A stretch of DNA of 64,000 bases from contig NZ_MSSW01000007.1 in NCBI RefSeq assembly GCF_002150685.1, positions 1-64,000 of the forward strand. The letters run 5' to 3'. The position numbers and the translations under genes were made by a program. This DNA is from Algoriphagus antarcticus (lineage in GTDB: Bacteria > Bacteroidota > Bacteroidia > Cytophagales > Cyclobacteriaceae). Below the pieces are notes generated by a model, which did not search any database, was not told the origin of the DNA, and saw only the letters and a program-made list of their open reading frames with translations. Position 1 is the stretch's first letter. Every line of letters begins with the position of its first letter. Below, in pieces: positions 7,611-15,192 of the stretch.

Positions 7611-8156
7611 ATGAAAAAATTCATACTAATTCCGCTAGTGCTATTTGCCTTTATTATAAAGGTACAGGCTCAGGATGATGCTATTCAGCGTTTTTTCTCC
7701 AAGTATATGGACGATGATAGATTTTCCAGGGTATATATCAGCCCAAAGATGATGCAGATGGCTGGAGGCTTTCTGAAAAGCAATGCCGGTACAGATAAAG
7801 ACTCTGAGGATTTGGGGGTATTGATTCAGAAAGTGAAAGGCATTCGGATTCTTTCCTCAGAAGAAGTCGATGGGATGGCCTTCTACAAGGAAGCAATGGG
7901 AACGCTAACTCGAAATAAATACGAGGATCTGATGGTCGTTGAAGACAAAGGAAGCAGTCTGAAGTTTATGGTGCGTGAAGAAGGAGGCTTGGTAAAAGAA
8001 CTTATGATGATCTCTGGAGAAGAAGGTGATTTCACACTTCTATCTATGCTCGGGAATTTCACCTACGAGGATCTAAACCTGCTTGCGGAGAAGACAGATA
8101 TCCCAGGAATGGATTTGTATGGGAAAGGAAGCAAGGGGCCAAAAGGGGTGAAATAA
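7611..8156 (+). CDS. DUF4252 domain-containing exported protein
   Basis: A 181-residue protein with a signal peptide (MKKFILIPLVLFAFIIKVQA, cleavage near 20). The mature part begins QDDAIQRFFSKYMDDDRFSRVYISPKM, typical of DUF4252 proteins, which are small periplasmic proteins of Bacteroidota with unknown function usually encoded behind an ECF sigma factor. It is one of two tandem paralogues (with 8270-8758). A 7-bp tandem repeat array begins at its stop codon. A leader-element copy ends at its start codon. Confidence 0.85.
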   Translation: MKKFILIPLVLFAFIIKVQAQDDAIQRFFSKYMDDDRFSRVYISPKMMQMAGGFLKSNAGTDKDSEDLGVLIQKVKGIRILSSEEVDGMAFYKEAMGTLTRNKYEDLMVVEDKGSSLKFMVREEGGLVKELMMISGEEGDFTLLSMLGNFTYEDLNLLAEKTDIPGMDLYGKGSKGPKGVK

Positions 8157-8196
8157 GTAGCAAGTAACAAGTAACAAGTAACAAGTAACAAGTAAC
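8155..8196 (+). repeat. Tandem heptamer repeat (AAGTAAC)6
   Basis: Six 7-bp units: AAGTAGC once, then AAGTAAC five times. It starts inside the stop codon of the preceding DUF4252 gene. It is too short and spacer-less to be a CRISPR; a slipped-strand microsatellite is likely. Confidence 0.9.
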
Positions 8197-8269
8197 GCGA
8201 AACTGTAAAACAGTAGCCTGGGTTTCGGAAATTAAAAAATCATTCAAACTAACCGTATTATATAATACT

Positions 8270-8758
8270 ATGAAAAAGCTAATTCTAACTATAGCACTGA
8301 TTGGATCAGTGATGGCTGCTCAGGCACAGAGCAAAAGCGTCAAAGCGCTGTATGAAAAATATAAGAGTGAAGATGACTTCTTCCATTTGGAGCTGGGAGG
8401 CAATTTCATGAATTTTGCCGAAGGCTTCAAAATCGATATAGACAAAAACGACATGGCTACCGTGGCCAAGTCTATCGAGAAGTTGAATTTCTTTACGCTA
8501 CCTGATCATGCAGATGATGCACGCCAAGAATACAAAGCGCTTCAGAAGGGCCTAGAGAGAGAAAGATATGAGGTTCTGATGGAAGCTTCCGAAGGAAAAA
8601 AAGGTGGGGTGATGGTTTATTCTAAAGGTGGCAATAAGATTTCCGATTTAGTCGTTCTTGTTGGTGGTGATGAGGGTGACTTGATGGTAGTGGAACTTAA
8701 GGGTTCCTTCGATCAAGAATTGATAGCCAAGGCCACAAACTATAAAAACAAGAATTAA
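8270..8758 (+). CDS. DUF4252 domain-containing exported protein (second copy)
   Basis: A 162-residue protein with a signal peptide (MKKLILTIALIGSVMAAQAQ). The mature part (SVKALYEKYKSEDDFFHLELGGNFMNFAEGF) aligns with the neighbouring DUF4252 protein. It is the last gene of the sigma operon and is followed by a strong terminator. Function unknown. The divergence between the two copies suggests they are not a recent duplication. Confidence 0.82.
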   Translation: MKKLILTIALIGSVMAAQAQSKSVKALYEKYKSEDDFFHLELGGNFMNFAEGFKIDIDKNDMATVAKSIEKLNFFTLPDHADDARQEYKALQKGLERERYEVLMEASEGKKGGVMVYSKGGNKISDLVVLVGGDEGDLMVVELKGSFDQELIAKATNYKNKN

Positions 8759-8777
8759 GTAACTATCATCTCTCATA

Positions 8778-8818
8778 GAAATGGCGGAAATCGAAAAGAT
8801 TTTCCGCCATTTCTTTTA
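8778..8818 (+). terminator. Intrinsic terminator of the ECF sigma/DUF4252 operon
   Basis: A 13-bp stem GAAATGGCGGAAA (8778-8790) / TTTCCGCCATTTC (8801-8813) with a 10-nt loop, followed by TTTT. Confidence 0.85.
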
Positions 8819-8838
8819 AAAGGATAGCCTTTTTGAAG

Positions 8839-9120
8839 CTATTTGGTGACTTCCACACCCTTCCAAAACGCTATATAATCCTTGATTTCACTAGCCGCTG
8901 GCTTAGGATCAGGATAATACCAAGCAGCATCTTTGTTTTCTTCACTGTTTACCTCAAGACTGAAGTAAGATGCTTTCCCTTTCCAAGGACATGAAGTGTG
9001 TGTATTCGATGATTTAAAAAAATCCCTATTTATTGACCCAGGTGGAAAATAGTGATTTCCTTCGATGATCTTAGTCTCATTGCTTTCTGCAAGCAGCTGA
9101 TTATTCCAAAATGCTTTCAT
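8839..9120 (-). CDS. DUF427 domain-containing protein
   Basis: A 93-residue cytoplasmic protein that is essentially one DUF427 domain. The characteristic core is visible: NHYFPPGSI, then SCPWKGKASYFS and AAWYYPDPKPAASEIKDYIAFW. The fold is a small beta-tent; the biochemical role is not established. Single-gene unit, convergent with the DUF4252 operon. Confidence 0.9.
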   Translation of the reverse strand: MKAFWNNQLLAESNETKIIEGNHYFPPGSINRDFFKSSNTHTSCPWKGKASYFSLEVNSEENKDAAWYYPDPKPAASEIKDYIAFWKGVEVTK

Positions 9121-9394
9121 AGTAGTTAGTGCTTTATACTGGTAACGGAGAGAAATTCAGTTGGTTAAATTTTTATTTTCAACAAAATATAAATCTGTTT
9201 TCGACTTTTATAATGAATTCATGTTGTGACATGATTTTGTAAAACTGATATTATTAGAATATTGTTTTAAATAACTTCCTTTTGCCAAAATAAATAAAGT
9301 TATGCGAACGATTGCGGAGTAATTTTACTAATAAATCAACAATTCAGTCTTTATATTACCAAATCATTAACATAAACATTTGTTTATTGTATTA
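9121..9394. other. AT-rich intergenic region
   Basis: Divergent upstream region between the DUF427 gene (minus) and the promoter of the 9549 gene (plus). It is AT-rich with no frame, repeat or hairpin that I can support. Confidence 0.5.
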
Positions 9395-9425
9395 TTTGCA
9401 ATTAAAACTCTTTTTCTTACCTTTG
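9395..9425 (+). promoter_or_regulatory. Strong Bacteroidota promoter for the 9549 gene
   Basis: TTTG at 9395-9398, a 19-nt spacer, and TACCTTTG at 9418-9425. This is a perfect match to the TTTG-N19-TANNTTTG consensus. Transcription would start near 9432, leaving an approximately 115-nt leader. Confidence 0.8.
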
Positions 9426-9439
9426 AATCATAATAACAA

Positions 9440-9510
9440 ACCAATCGGTTACCCCGATGGAAAGTGTGGCCCAAAATACCCCACCTAGAGACGGATCAGC
9501 CGTCTGGCGG
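9440..9510 (+). promoter_or_regulatory. Structured 5' leader with three short hairpins
   Basis: Three consecutive stems precede the 9549 gene: ATCGG/CCGAT (9444-9448, 9454-9458), GTGTGG/CCCCAC (about 9464-9469, 9479-9484, one mismatch) and AGACGG/CCGTCT (9489-9494, 9500-9505). No U-tract follows the last stem. This could be an mRNA-stabilising or regulatory leader; no known riboswitch is recognised. Confidence 0.4.
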
Positions 9511-9548
9511 TTACACAAATTTAGAACCTATTCAAACCAATTATTAAG

Positions 9549-10115
9549 ATGAAAAAATTATTCACATTGCTTTTTGTAGCGGGGATCGCTGCAGGAGCCT
9601 TTGCCAAAACAGAAGGTACATCAGTTCAAATCAGAAAAACTGAAACCACTAAGGTAGCCGTAGCCTTCAATGAAGCACCACAGGGTACAGTGATCGTAAG
9701 AATCACAGATTCAGATGATCGCTTGATCATGAGAGACAGAATCTCAAAGAATGAAGCTTTTGCTAAAAAATATGATCTTAAAGCTCTTCCCCAAGGAAAC
9801 TACACTATAGAAGTTAAAGACGACTCAGGCGTTTTGAGTACTGCCTCGTTTACCAACTTTGTAGCAGAAACTCCAACTGTATTCTCTAGAGTTTCTCAAT
9901 TGGGTGACAACCAGTATAGATTGCTTGTGAGCAACCTACAAGCTAAAGATGTAGAAGTGATGATCTATGACGGAGACAAATTGATCCATACTGAGAAAAT
10001 CGACAATCCTCAGGGACTTCACAAAATCTACACTATCGAAAACGTAAGTGGAGCAGGTATCAACTTTAAAGTAAAAACTGCATCAGGATTCGAAGGATAT
10101 GTGACTAGCCTATAA
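9549..10115 (+). CDS. Secreted beta-rich protein, possibly abundant
   Basis: A 188-residue exported protein. The signal peptide is MKKLFTLLFVAGIAAGAFA. The mature part contains two Ig/Fn3-like beta modules, each built around V-x-V-x-I-x-D-x-x-D (TVIVRITDSDDRLI, DVEVMIYDGDKLIH), similar to the repeat style of DUF3244-type or T9SS-associated secreted proteins of Bacteroidota. No catalytic motif and no Cys. Its own consensus promoter, structured leader and strong terminator suggest a highly expressed monocistronic gene. Role unknown. Confidence 0.8.
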   Translation: MKKLFTLLFVAGIAAGAFAKTEGTSVQIRKTETTKVAVAFNEAPQGTVIVRITDSDDRLIMRDRISKNEAFAKKYDLKALPQGNYTIEVKDDSGVLSTASFTNFVAETPTVFSRVSQLGDNQYRLLVSNLQAKDVEVMIYDGDKLIHTEKIDNPQGLHKIYTIENVSGAGINFKVKTASGFEGYVTSL

Positions 10116-10140
10116 ACTATACCAACTCTCTATAAACTAG

Positions 10141-10168
10141 CCCCGCTTGAGCAATCAGGCGGGGTTTT
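10141..10168 (+). terminator. Intrinsic terminator
   Basis: Stem CCCCGC (10141-10146) / GCGGGG (10159-10164), extended by TTGA/TCA, followed by TTTTG. Confidence 0.85.
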
Positions 10169-10199
10169 GTTGTTTACAAGCAATTCAGGGTGCTGCGAT

Positions 10200-10479
10200 T
10201 ATTTTCTCCAAATGTCAATTAACCACTGTGGTCACAGATGCAAATACGGAGAACACAACCTAAGATTCAATCCATTCTTCCCTGATGTCAAATCAATATT
10301 ACATCTCCTCTCTCACCAGTTGGGCTCCGGTTTTTCGGAAAGTAATAAAGACATTCAGAAAAAATATATCACAAGTGGATTTGAAAAAATACATAATAAT
10401 TCAGTTTATAGGTAAAATCAAAACTAGTGGCCTCTGTGCAAATCTCCGTGTCCCTGTGGTTACAAAAAACTCCTAAAAA
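10200..10479. repeat. Intergenic region with inverted pair of family-3 repeats
   Basis: AACCACTGTGGTCACAGATG and ATACGGAGAACACAA at about 10218-10259 (plus) face an inverted counterpart at about 10433-10462 (GTGCAAATCTCCGTGTCCCT then GTGGTTAC). The same CACAGAG/CACGGAG/GATTTCGC vocabulary recurs at 6203-6242, 17579-17612 and 17954-17992. Two plus frames here have no coding support. Confidence 0.5.
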
Positions 10480-10508
10480 AAATACGGAGCATCTCTGCCT
10501 CGTATTTT
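10480..10508. terminator. Probable bidirectional terminator
   Basis: AAATACGGAG (10480-10489) pairs with CTCGTATTT (to 10507) with one bulge. It has A-runs before and T-runs after, and is placed downstream of the minus-strand M14 gene. Confidence 0.5.
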
Positions 10509-10567
10509 ATTCATTTTACTAAAGTTCATTCACAGAACTACTGCGACTGATCACTTTGGACTGATTT

Positions 10568-12301
10568 TCATTTCTTCCAGCTTGCTTTTCCACCTTTGGC
10601 AGAATCCACAGTAATGGAATAGTTAGACCCTGAGGACACTATCCACTTCACTTTTACCCCGGTCATTCCAGGTACATTAGCTACAGAGATTTTCTCAGGA
10701 TTCAATTTTTGCTCAGTGAACTTGTTGAAGTCTTCATCCTCTATTACAAATCCCGCGACAACTTTAGCTCCAGAGATAGTTACATAGTCAGGTCTTTCGA
10801 TGTTGTATTTGAGATCCTGGCTTGCATGAGTTGGCATCAAACGCTCGTTGAAGATTGTAGCTGTGATTGCTTTTAAACCTCCACCGAGATCTTCTTCCTT
10901 CACATCCATCACTGATAGCTTTGGCGTGTGATAGGCATGATAAATCGTGAATGCAATATTTCTATGTGCATCCTGCTCTAGCAAGAAACCTGGATGAGCA
11001 CGGCCAAATGTTTTCTTAAACCCACCGATTTCCACTGTTCCAAACTGCGGGTGCTCAAATTCTTGCCACTTTACAAAAGCATCACCCATGGTCAATAGCT
11101 CATCCACCTTGAACATTTCGTCTTGTCCTCGTCCTTCAGATTCTTTGTGGAAATAGAGGTAGGAATTCATTAGCTCGTTGGAATAGGTAAATACGCCTCT
11201 TACTCCATAAAACCAATCCAGTTCTCCACCAAATACAGAATATAAGTCTTTATACACGGTCAAGTATCTGTAACCAGGAATCATTTCTTCACCTTTTTTT
11301 GCGATAGCATCATAGATTCTGATGTCTTCTCGGTTATAGGTGTCCACATCCTCTTCAGCACCCGGGCCGCGAAGGATCATTCCACCTGAATTGTGAAAGC
11401 TTTGAGCTCCGGCAATGTTTGGATGCTTCATCACAAACTCCATGATTGAGCGATTTTCAGGAAGAGTGAAAGGATATCTCAACGCCCCGCGCTGAATGTA
11501 ATCCGGCTGCCAGTTCCATCCCCAATCTCTATTGGGATCATAATAACCTACACCATCGTCATTCACACGACCATCGCCGTCGCCATCTGTACCTTCCTGA
11601 CCCAGCATTTCGTATTCTCCTACTTTATCCGCGCCTACCATTATTAGCTTACGCGAATCCTGCGGGTCTTTGATGTAGCGACCTGTCGGAGACTTTCTGA
11701 TCATCATCGTGATGTTGCCATCTCCATCGAGATCATCCATTCCATCCTCACCAGCTTCTCCATCTCCGTCATTATCCAGTATCATCATACCAGATCGTGG
11801 AGAGTTGGCCGTATTTGGTTCGAGGAAAAAATCATTTCGAGCATCAGGATTGATGGTCGGTGTGATGTAAAACACCTTATCCTTCAATAGCTGCTGGATA
11901 AATTCATTATCTGCAAACATTTCGGTCAAATACCAAGCCCCGTAAAGAGAGAATTCCCCTCCTTGAATTTCATTGGAGTGAATGTTACCATCGATCCACA
12001 TACCTGGCTTGTCTGTGTCTTTTCCTGTGGAAAAATCAGTAATCGTCAGCGTCCACATGTCGCGACCCTCGTAGGATTTTCCTATAGATTCGAGTTTGGC
12101 GATATCCGGATGTGCTGCCGCAATCTTTTTCATGTTATCCACCAGCCCTTCGTAGGTATAATATCGGTTGAAAGCGATCTCTACTTTAGGGTTGTGAGGG
12201 GTGCCGACTGCACGGAAAAATTTCTCCTGCGCATCTGCTTTATAACTCCCAAGGCTAAGTGCACCTACAGCCAAGGCAATGAGCAATTTTGCTATTTTCA
12301 T
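10568..12301 (-). CDS. Secreted M14-family zinc carboxypeptidase
   Basis: A 577-residue exported peptidase. I chose the MKIAKLLIALAVG start at 12301, not the in-frame ATG 30 bp upstream, because a signal peptide (to KADAQ, about 25) follows it directly. M14 zinc and catalytic residues are visible: His108-x-x-Glu111 (GNIHSNE), His303 (SFHNSGG) and a candidate general base Glu376 (FTYSNE). Between them is an aspartate-rich insertion with DNDGDG and DLDGDGNI loops (about 176-196) and DGDGDG (about 239-244) that look like calcium-binding loops. It probably acts in the periplasm or outside the cell. It lies downstream of an inactive paralogue (12420-14027). Confidence 0.9.
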   Translation of the reverse strand: MKIAKLLIALAVGALSLGSYKADAQEKFFRAVGTPHNPKVEIAFNRYYTYEGLVDNMKKIAAAHPDIAKLESIGKSYEGRDMWTLTITDFSTGKDTDKPGMWIDGNIHSNEIQGGEFSLYGAWYLTEMFADNEFIQQLLKDKVFYITPTINPDARNDFFLEPNTANSPRSGMMILDNDGDGEAGEDGMDDLDGDGNITMMIRKSPTGRYIKDPQDSRKLIMVGADKVGEYEMLGQEGTDGDGDGRVNDDGVGYYDPNRDWGWNWQPDYIQRGALRYPFTLPENRSIMEFVMKHPNIAGAQSFHNSGGMILRGPGAEEDVDTYNREDIRIYDAIAKKGEEMIPGYRYLTVYKDLYSVFGGELDWFYGVRGVFTYSNELMNSYLYFHKESEGRGQDEMFKVDELLTMGDAFVKWQEFEHPQFGTVEIGGFKKTFGRAHPGFLLEQDAHRNIAFTIYHAYHTPKLSVMDVKEEDLGGGLKAITATIFNERLMPTHASQDLKYNIERPDYVTISGAKVVAGFVIEDEDFNKFTEQKLNPEKISVANVPGMTGVKVKWIVSSGSNYSITVDSAKGGKASWKK

Positions 12302-12407
12302 ATGTTTAAATTTTTCTTCCAAAGGCCACACCTGCCGGCAAGCAGGTAGAATCTCGCATTGTAAATAATACTTTCTGTGTCACGCTCTGCGCCCTGCTCG
12401 ATTTCAT
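12302..12407 (-). repeat. Leader element copy C (with micro-ORF 12306-12407)
   Basis: On the minus strand the element starts ATGAAATCGAGCAGG at 12407, a few bases after the stop of the upstream gene. It contains AGCGTGACACAG, GCGAGATTCTACC and the CTTGCCGGCAGG palindrome, and ends at ATG 12301. The 33-codon micro-ORF (beginning MKSSRAQSVTQK) stops 4 nt before the M14 start codon, suggesting possible translational coupling. Confidence 0.7.
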
Positions 12408-12419
12408 CTTTTTCAAGGC

Positions 12420-14027
12420 TTAGAGTTTTAAAGTAGTAGAAGTGAATCCGGCATGAGAAGCACCGGCTTTTACAGTCACATTCCCATTACCACGGATGAT
12501 CCAGCTTAAACTTGCTTTCTCATAAGCCTCTAATGAATCCATCAACTCAATCTTATTTCCAGATACTATTTTCTCAGCATCTGCATCCATATCAATTCTG
12601 ATCTTGCGTAGCCATCGGGAGTTTTCACCCATTTCCGAATGCGTAGGAATAGCTGAATTATTGAAAAGATCCATCGTCACTCGGGTCAATCCGTTGCCAA
12701 GCGATTCGGCTTTTACGTTGTGAATCTCCAATTTAGGCTGCATCTCCGCCAGCTTCAAGATGAATTCTGTATGCTGATCTGCGATTTCAGCTACTTTATC
12801 AAAAGAAGGGTTTGTCATCACAAAAGGCTTGATTCCACCAACCTCCACTTTTTTCCCAGGGAAATCAGGATGCTGCACTTCTTTCCAAGGAACGAAAACG
12901 TCATTCATTCCAAGCGAATCTGCCCAAGCCAAGTAATTGACTTCTGCATTTGATTTGGCTTTACCTGTAGAATCTTTGTATTCAGGCACCCAATAACCAG
13001 GAGTACCAAAACTCAATCTACCAAAGTGGAAATACGCCCATTGAAAGAAATCACCATCTGTTCCTTGGTTGTCCTGTTGATAAGCTTTCTGCTCCACGAT
13101 CTCTTTGTAGAGATCCGACACCATAGTATTCAAAGCTTGATCTTTTTCCAAAATGGACGTCACAATTCGTTTTTTGGCGTTTCCAGCATTATACTTCAAT
13201 GGTGAAGACAGATTGTTAGCTGGGGAGAAAGTGACAAAAGCGAAAATATTCCACTGCTCAAACAAATAATCAAGTAGTGCTCTGGACTCTTTCTGCGTCA
13301 CTGGCATGTCACCTGCTAAGGGCTCAAATACGGGGAATTTGTAAGTCAATGATTTATTGAAAGCGATTCCTTCTTTCAAATCTTCCGCAAATTCACCGTC
13401 CTTGTCATCATCTTTAGATTCTTTGTATAGTGAGTATTTGCCCGCTTCACCCTTTGATTTATCTGCTTTTATGAGTACGCGCTCGTCTTCTTTTGAGATC
13501 ATATATTCACCCAAAGGGTCTTCTACACGCATCATGGTGATCATTCCATCACCATTCAGGTCCGTGTAGCCATTTTCCCCTGACGTACCATCTCGGTCAT
13601 GATCTACCGCGACAGCATTTCCTCTACGCTCGTATTTTAGCGAAGCGTGATACTGCTCGTAGGCATCGGGAGACATGTTTGGGAAAATGTAAAAGGTGGT
13701 AGCTTCAAGAGCATCTGCATGATCTGCTACTAGCTTTTCAGCAAACTGAACTGCCAGCTCCACGCTCAACACTTCATAGCCTTCCACTCCGCCAACTACG
13801 GCCATGGCTGGCTTTTGATCTAGTTGTCCGGTGCCTACTTTCAGCACCCAGATATCTTTGCCTCCTTCGGTTTTGGTAAGTGAGGTAAGTTCAGCAGAGG
13901 CATTGGAAGCCACGCGCTCCAATCGCTGGTTGAGTTGACTGAGTGTAGGATAATCAGACTGCGCAAATGCAGCTCCTGAAAGTCCCATCCCTCCGATCAA
14001 CAACCAACTGAGTAATGTTTTTTTCAT
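12420..14027 (-). CDS. Inactive M14 carboxypeptidase homologue (pseudo-peptidase)
   Basis: A 535-residue exported protein (signal peptide to about 22, AAFAQ) that aligns end to end with the M14 peptidase encoded next. All the metal and catalytic positions differ. The HxxE of the paralogue (GNIHSNE) reads GGVEGYE here, so the His ligand is Glu82. The second His (SFHNSGG) aligns with TFSPANN, and the catalytic-Glu region (FTYSNE) with LSFGTPG. The aspartate-rich DHDRDG/DLNGDG loops are retained (about 142-161). It should therefore fold but not hydrolyse. A regulatory, binding or chaperone role for the active neighbour is inferred. The frame is intact, so it is not decaying. Confidence 0.85.
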   Translation of the reverse strand: MKKTLLSWLLIGGMGLSGAAFAQSDYPTLSQLNQRLERVASNASAELTSLTKTEGGKDIWVLKVGTGQLDQKPAMAVVGGVEGYEVLSVELAVQFAEKLVADHADALEATTFYIFPNMSPDAYEQYHASLKYERRGNAVAVDHDRDGTSGENGYTDLNGDGMITMMRVEDPLGEYMISKEDERVLIKADKSKGEAGKYSLYKESKDDDKDGEFAEDLKEGIAFNKSLTYKFPVFEPLAGDMPVTQKESRALLDYLFEQWNIFAFVTFSPANNLSSPLKYNAGNAKKRIVTSILEKDQALNTMVSDLYKEIVEQKAYQQDNQGTDGDFFQWAYFHFGRLSFGTPGYWVPEYKDSTGKAKSNAEVNYLAWADSLGMNDVFVPWKEVQHPDFPGKKVEVGGIKPFVMTNPSFDKVAEIADQHTEFILKLAEMQPKLEIHNVKAESLGNGLTRVTMDLFNNSAIPTHSEMGENSRWLRKIRIDMDADAEKIVSGNKIELMDSLEAYEKASLSWIIRGNGNVTVKAGASHAGFTSTTLKL

Positions 14028-14143
14028 ATAATTATAATTGTTTTAAAATGGCAATATAGCCTGTCCCGCAATTGATTAGGGAGAATCTTGCTGGATCGAT
14101 AATCTTCACTCTGTGTGATTCTCTTCCTCATACTGAATTTCAA
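14028..14143 (-). repeat. Leader element copy E (divergent, with TTG micro-ORF 14024-14143)
   Basis: On the minus strand: TTGAAATTCAGTATGAGG, then AATCACACAGAGTGAAGATT and AGCAAGATTC. It aligns without gaps to the first roughly 60 bases of copy D at 21828. The TTG-initiated frame stays open for 39 codons and its TGA overlaps the ATG of the M14-like gene (ATGA). Confidence 0.55.
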
Positions 14144-14355
14144 AAATCTCTTGGGTTATAATCTCCTGTTTTGTCGATTCCCTTATGAAGATCGTTGCCT
14201 GAATTTTAGCAAAATTTAGTGATAAAATGCCTTTTCCTTTTTCTGTGTGCTGAAATAGCCCTTGAATGGATATTGCTCGGGATAAGTGGAGTTGCTATTT
14301 AATTATAGGACAGATGGGGAAAATTCGCTTATTTAATGGCCTTAGCTTTTTCAAA
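14144..14355. other. Divergent intergenic region, no gene seen
   Basis: Lies between leader copy E (minus) and the universal stress gene (plus). A plus-strand in-frame ATG at 14266 would add 30 residues of non-family sequence to the stress protein and is rejected as the start. No clear promoter match. Confidence 0.4.
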
Positions 14356-15186
14356 ATGTATAAAAAAGTAGCCCTTGCCATAGCTTTTTCTCCAAGGATG
14401 GAAGCTTTGATTTCTGAGACTAAACGACTTGTCCAGCTTTTTGGCTCTGACTTGATCTTGATTCATATTGGTAAAAAAACCGATGATCTCGAAGTCAAGC
14501 TCGACGAAATAATTACCAAAACTGGTTTGGACAAGCTCAAAACCAAACTTATATGGAAAGAGGGAAAGCCGGTGAAAAAGATTATCGAAGCATGCAAGGA
14601 GGAAAATGCTGATTTATTGGTGGCAGGAGCATTGAAGCGCGAAGGATTTCTGACCTACTACATGGGTTCGGTAGGTAGAAAAATCATAAGAAAAGCTCCG
14701 TGCTCTGTGCTGACACTGATCGAACCTAACATAGGATCCACCGCTTTCGAGAAAATTGTAATCAATGGCACCCAACTGGAAATCACCCGGCACGTGATCG
14801 AGGTAGGAATCAATTTTTCCAAACAACTAAATGCTGAGCAGGTTCATATTTTGAATGAAATCAAAATGTATGGCCTGCAGATGGGGACTGCCAGCGAAGA
14901 TTCAGAAGAAGAAGCTTCGCAAACTCGCCGGCAGCTGGTACAAAATGAAATGCAGTATGTGGAGGAGATTTTGAAAAACATCGATCAGGGAAATTTGAAG
15001 CTGAATATTAAAGTGACAGGAGGAAGATGGTCGGTAGAGCTAGCAAGATTCTGCGAAAAAATCGATGCTGATCTTCTCGTGGTAGGTGATGATTATAAAT
15101 TAAACTTCTTCGATAGGATTTTTCCTCATGACCTGGAAGATCTGTTGAGCACTTTGCCTTGTAATTTGTTAATCGTAAAGAATTAA
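14356..15186 (+). CDS. Universal stress protein, two-domain (UspA family)
   Basis: A 276-residue cytoplasmic protein from the start MYKKVALAIAFSPRMEA at 14356. Two Usp domains: residues 1-120 with the GSVGRKIIRKAPCSVL motif (nucleotide-binding loop variant), and about 125-276 with DADLLVVGDDY and LPCNLLIVKN. Usp proteins bind ATP and modulate stress responses. The gene is 6 bp upstream of a Na+/H+ antiporter, so the pair is probably co-transcribed and the Usp may regulate the transporter. Confidence 0.88.
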   Translation: MYKKVALAIAFSPRMEALISETKRLVQLFGSDLILIHIGKKTDDLEVKLDEIITKTGLDKLKTKLIWKEGKPVKKIIEACKEENADLLVAGALKREGFLTYYMGSVGRKIIRKAPCSVLTLIEPNIGSTAFEKIVINGTQLEITRHVIEVGINFSKQLNAEQVHILNEIKMYGLQMGTASEDSEEEASQTRRQLVQNEMQYVEEILKNIDQGNLKLNIKVTGGRWSVELARFCEKIDADLLVVGDDYKLNFFDRIFPHDLEDLLSTLPCNLLIVKN

Positions 15187-15192
15187 ACCTCC

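Noticed and set aside
8155-8196. Possible CRISPR-like array
   Set aside because: The units are 7 bp with no spacers; it is a simple tandem repeat.
10167-10476. Two plus-strand frames (82 and 63 residues)
   Set aside because: They lie in an intergenic inverted-repeat region, have no signal peptide or family resemblance, and overlap each other.
12302-12331. Longer start of the M14 carboxypeptidase at 12331
   Set aside because: It would translate part of a leader-element copy before the signal peptide.
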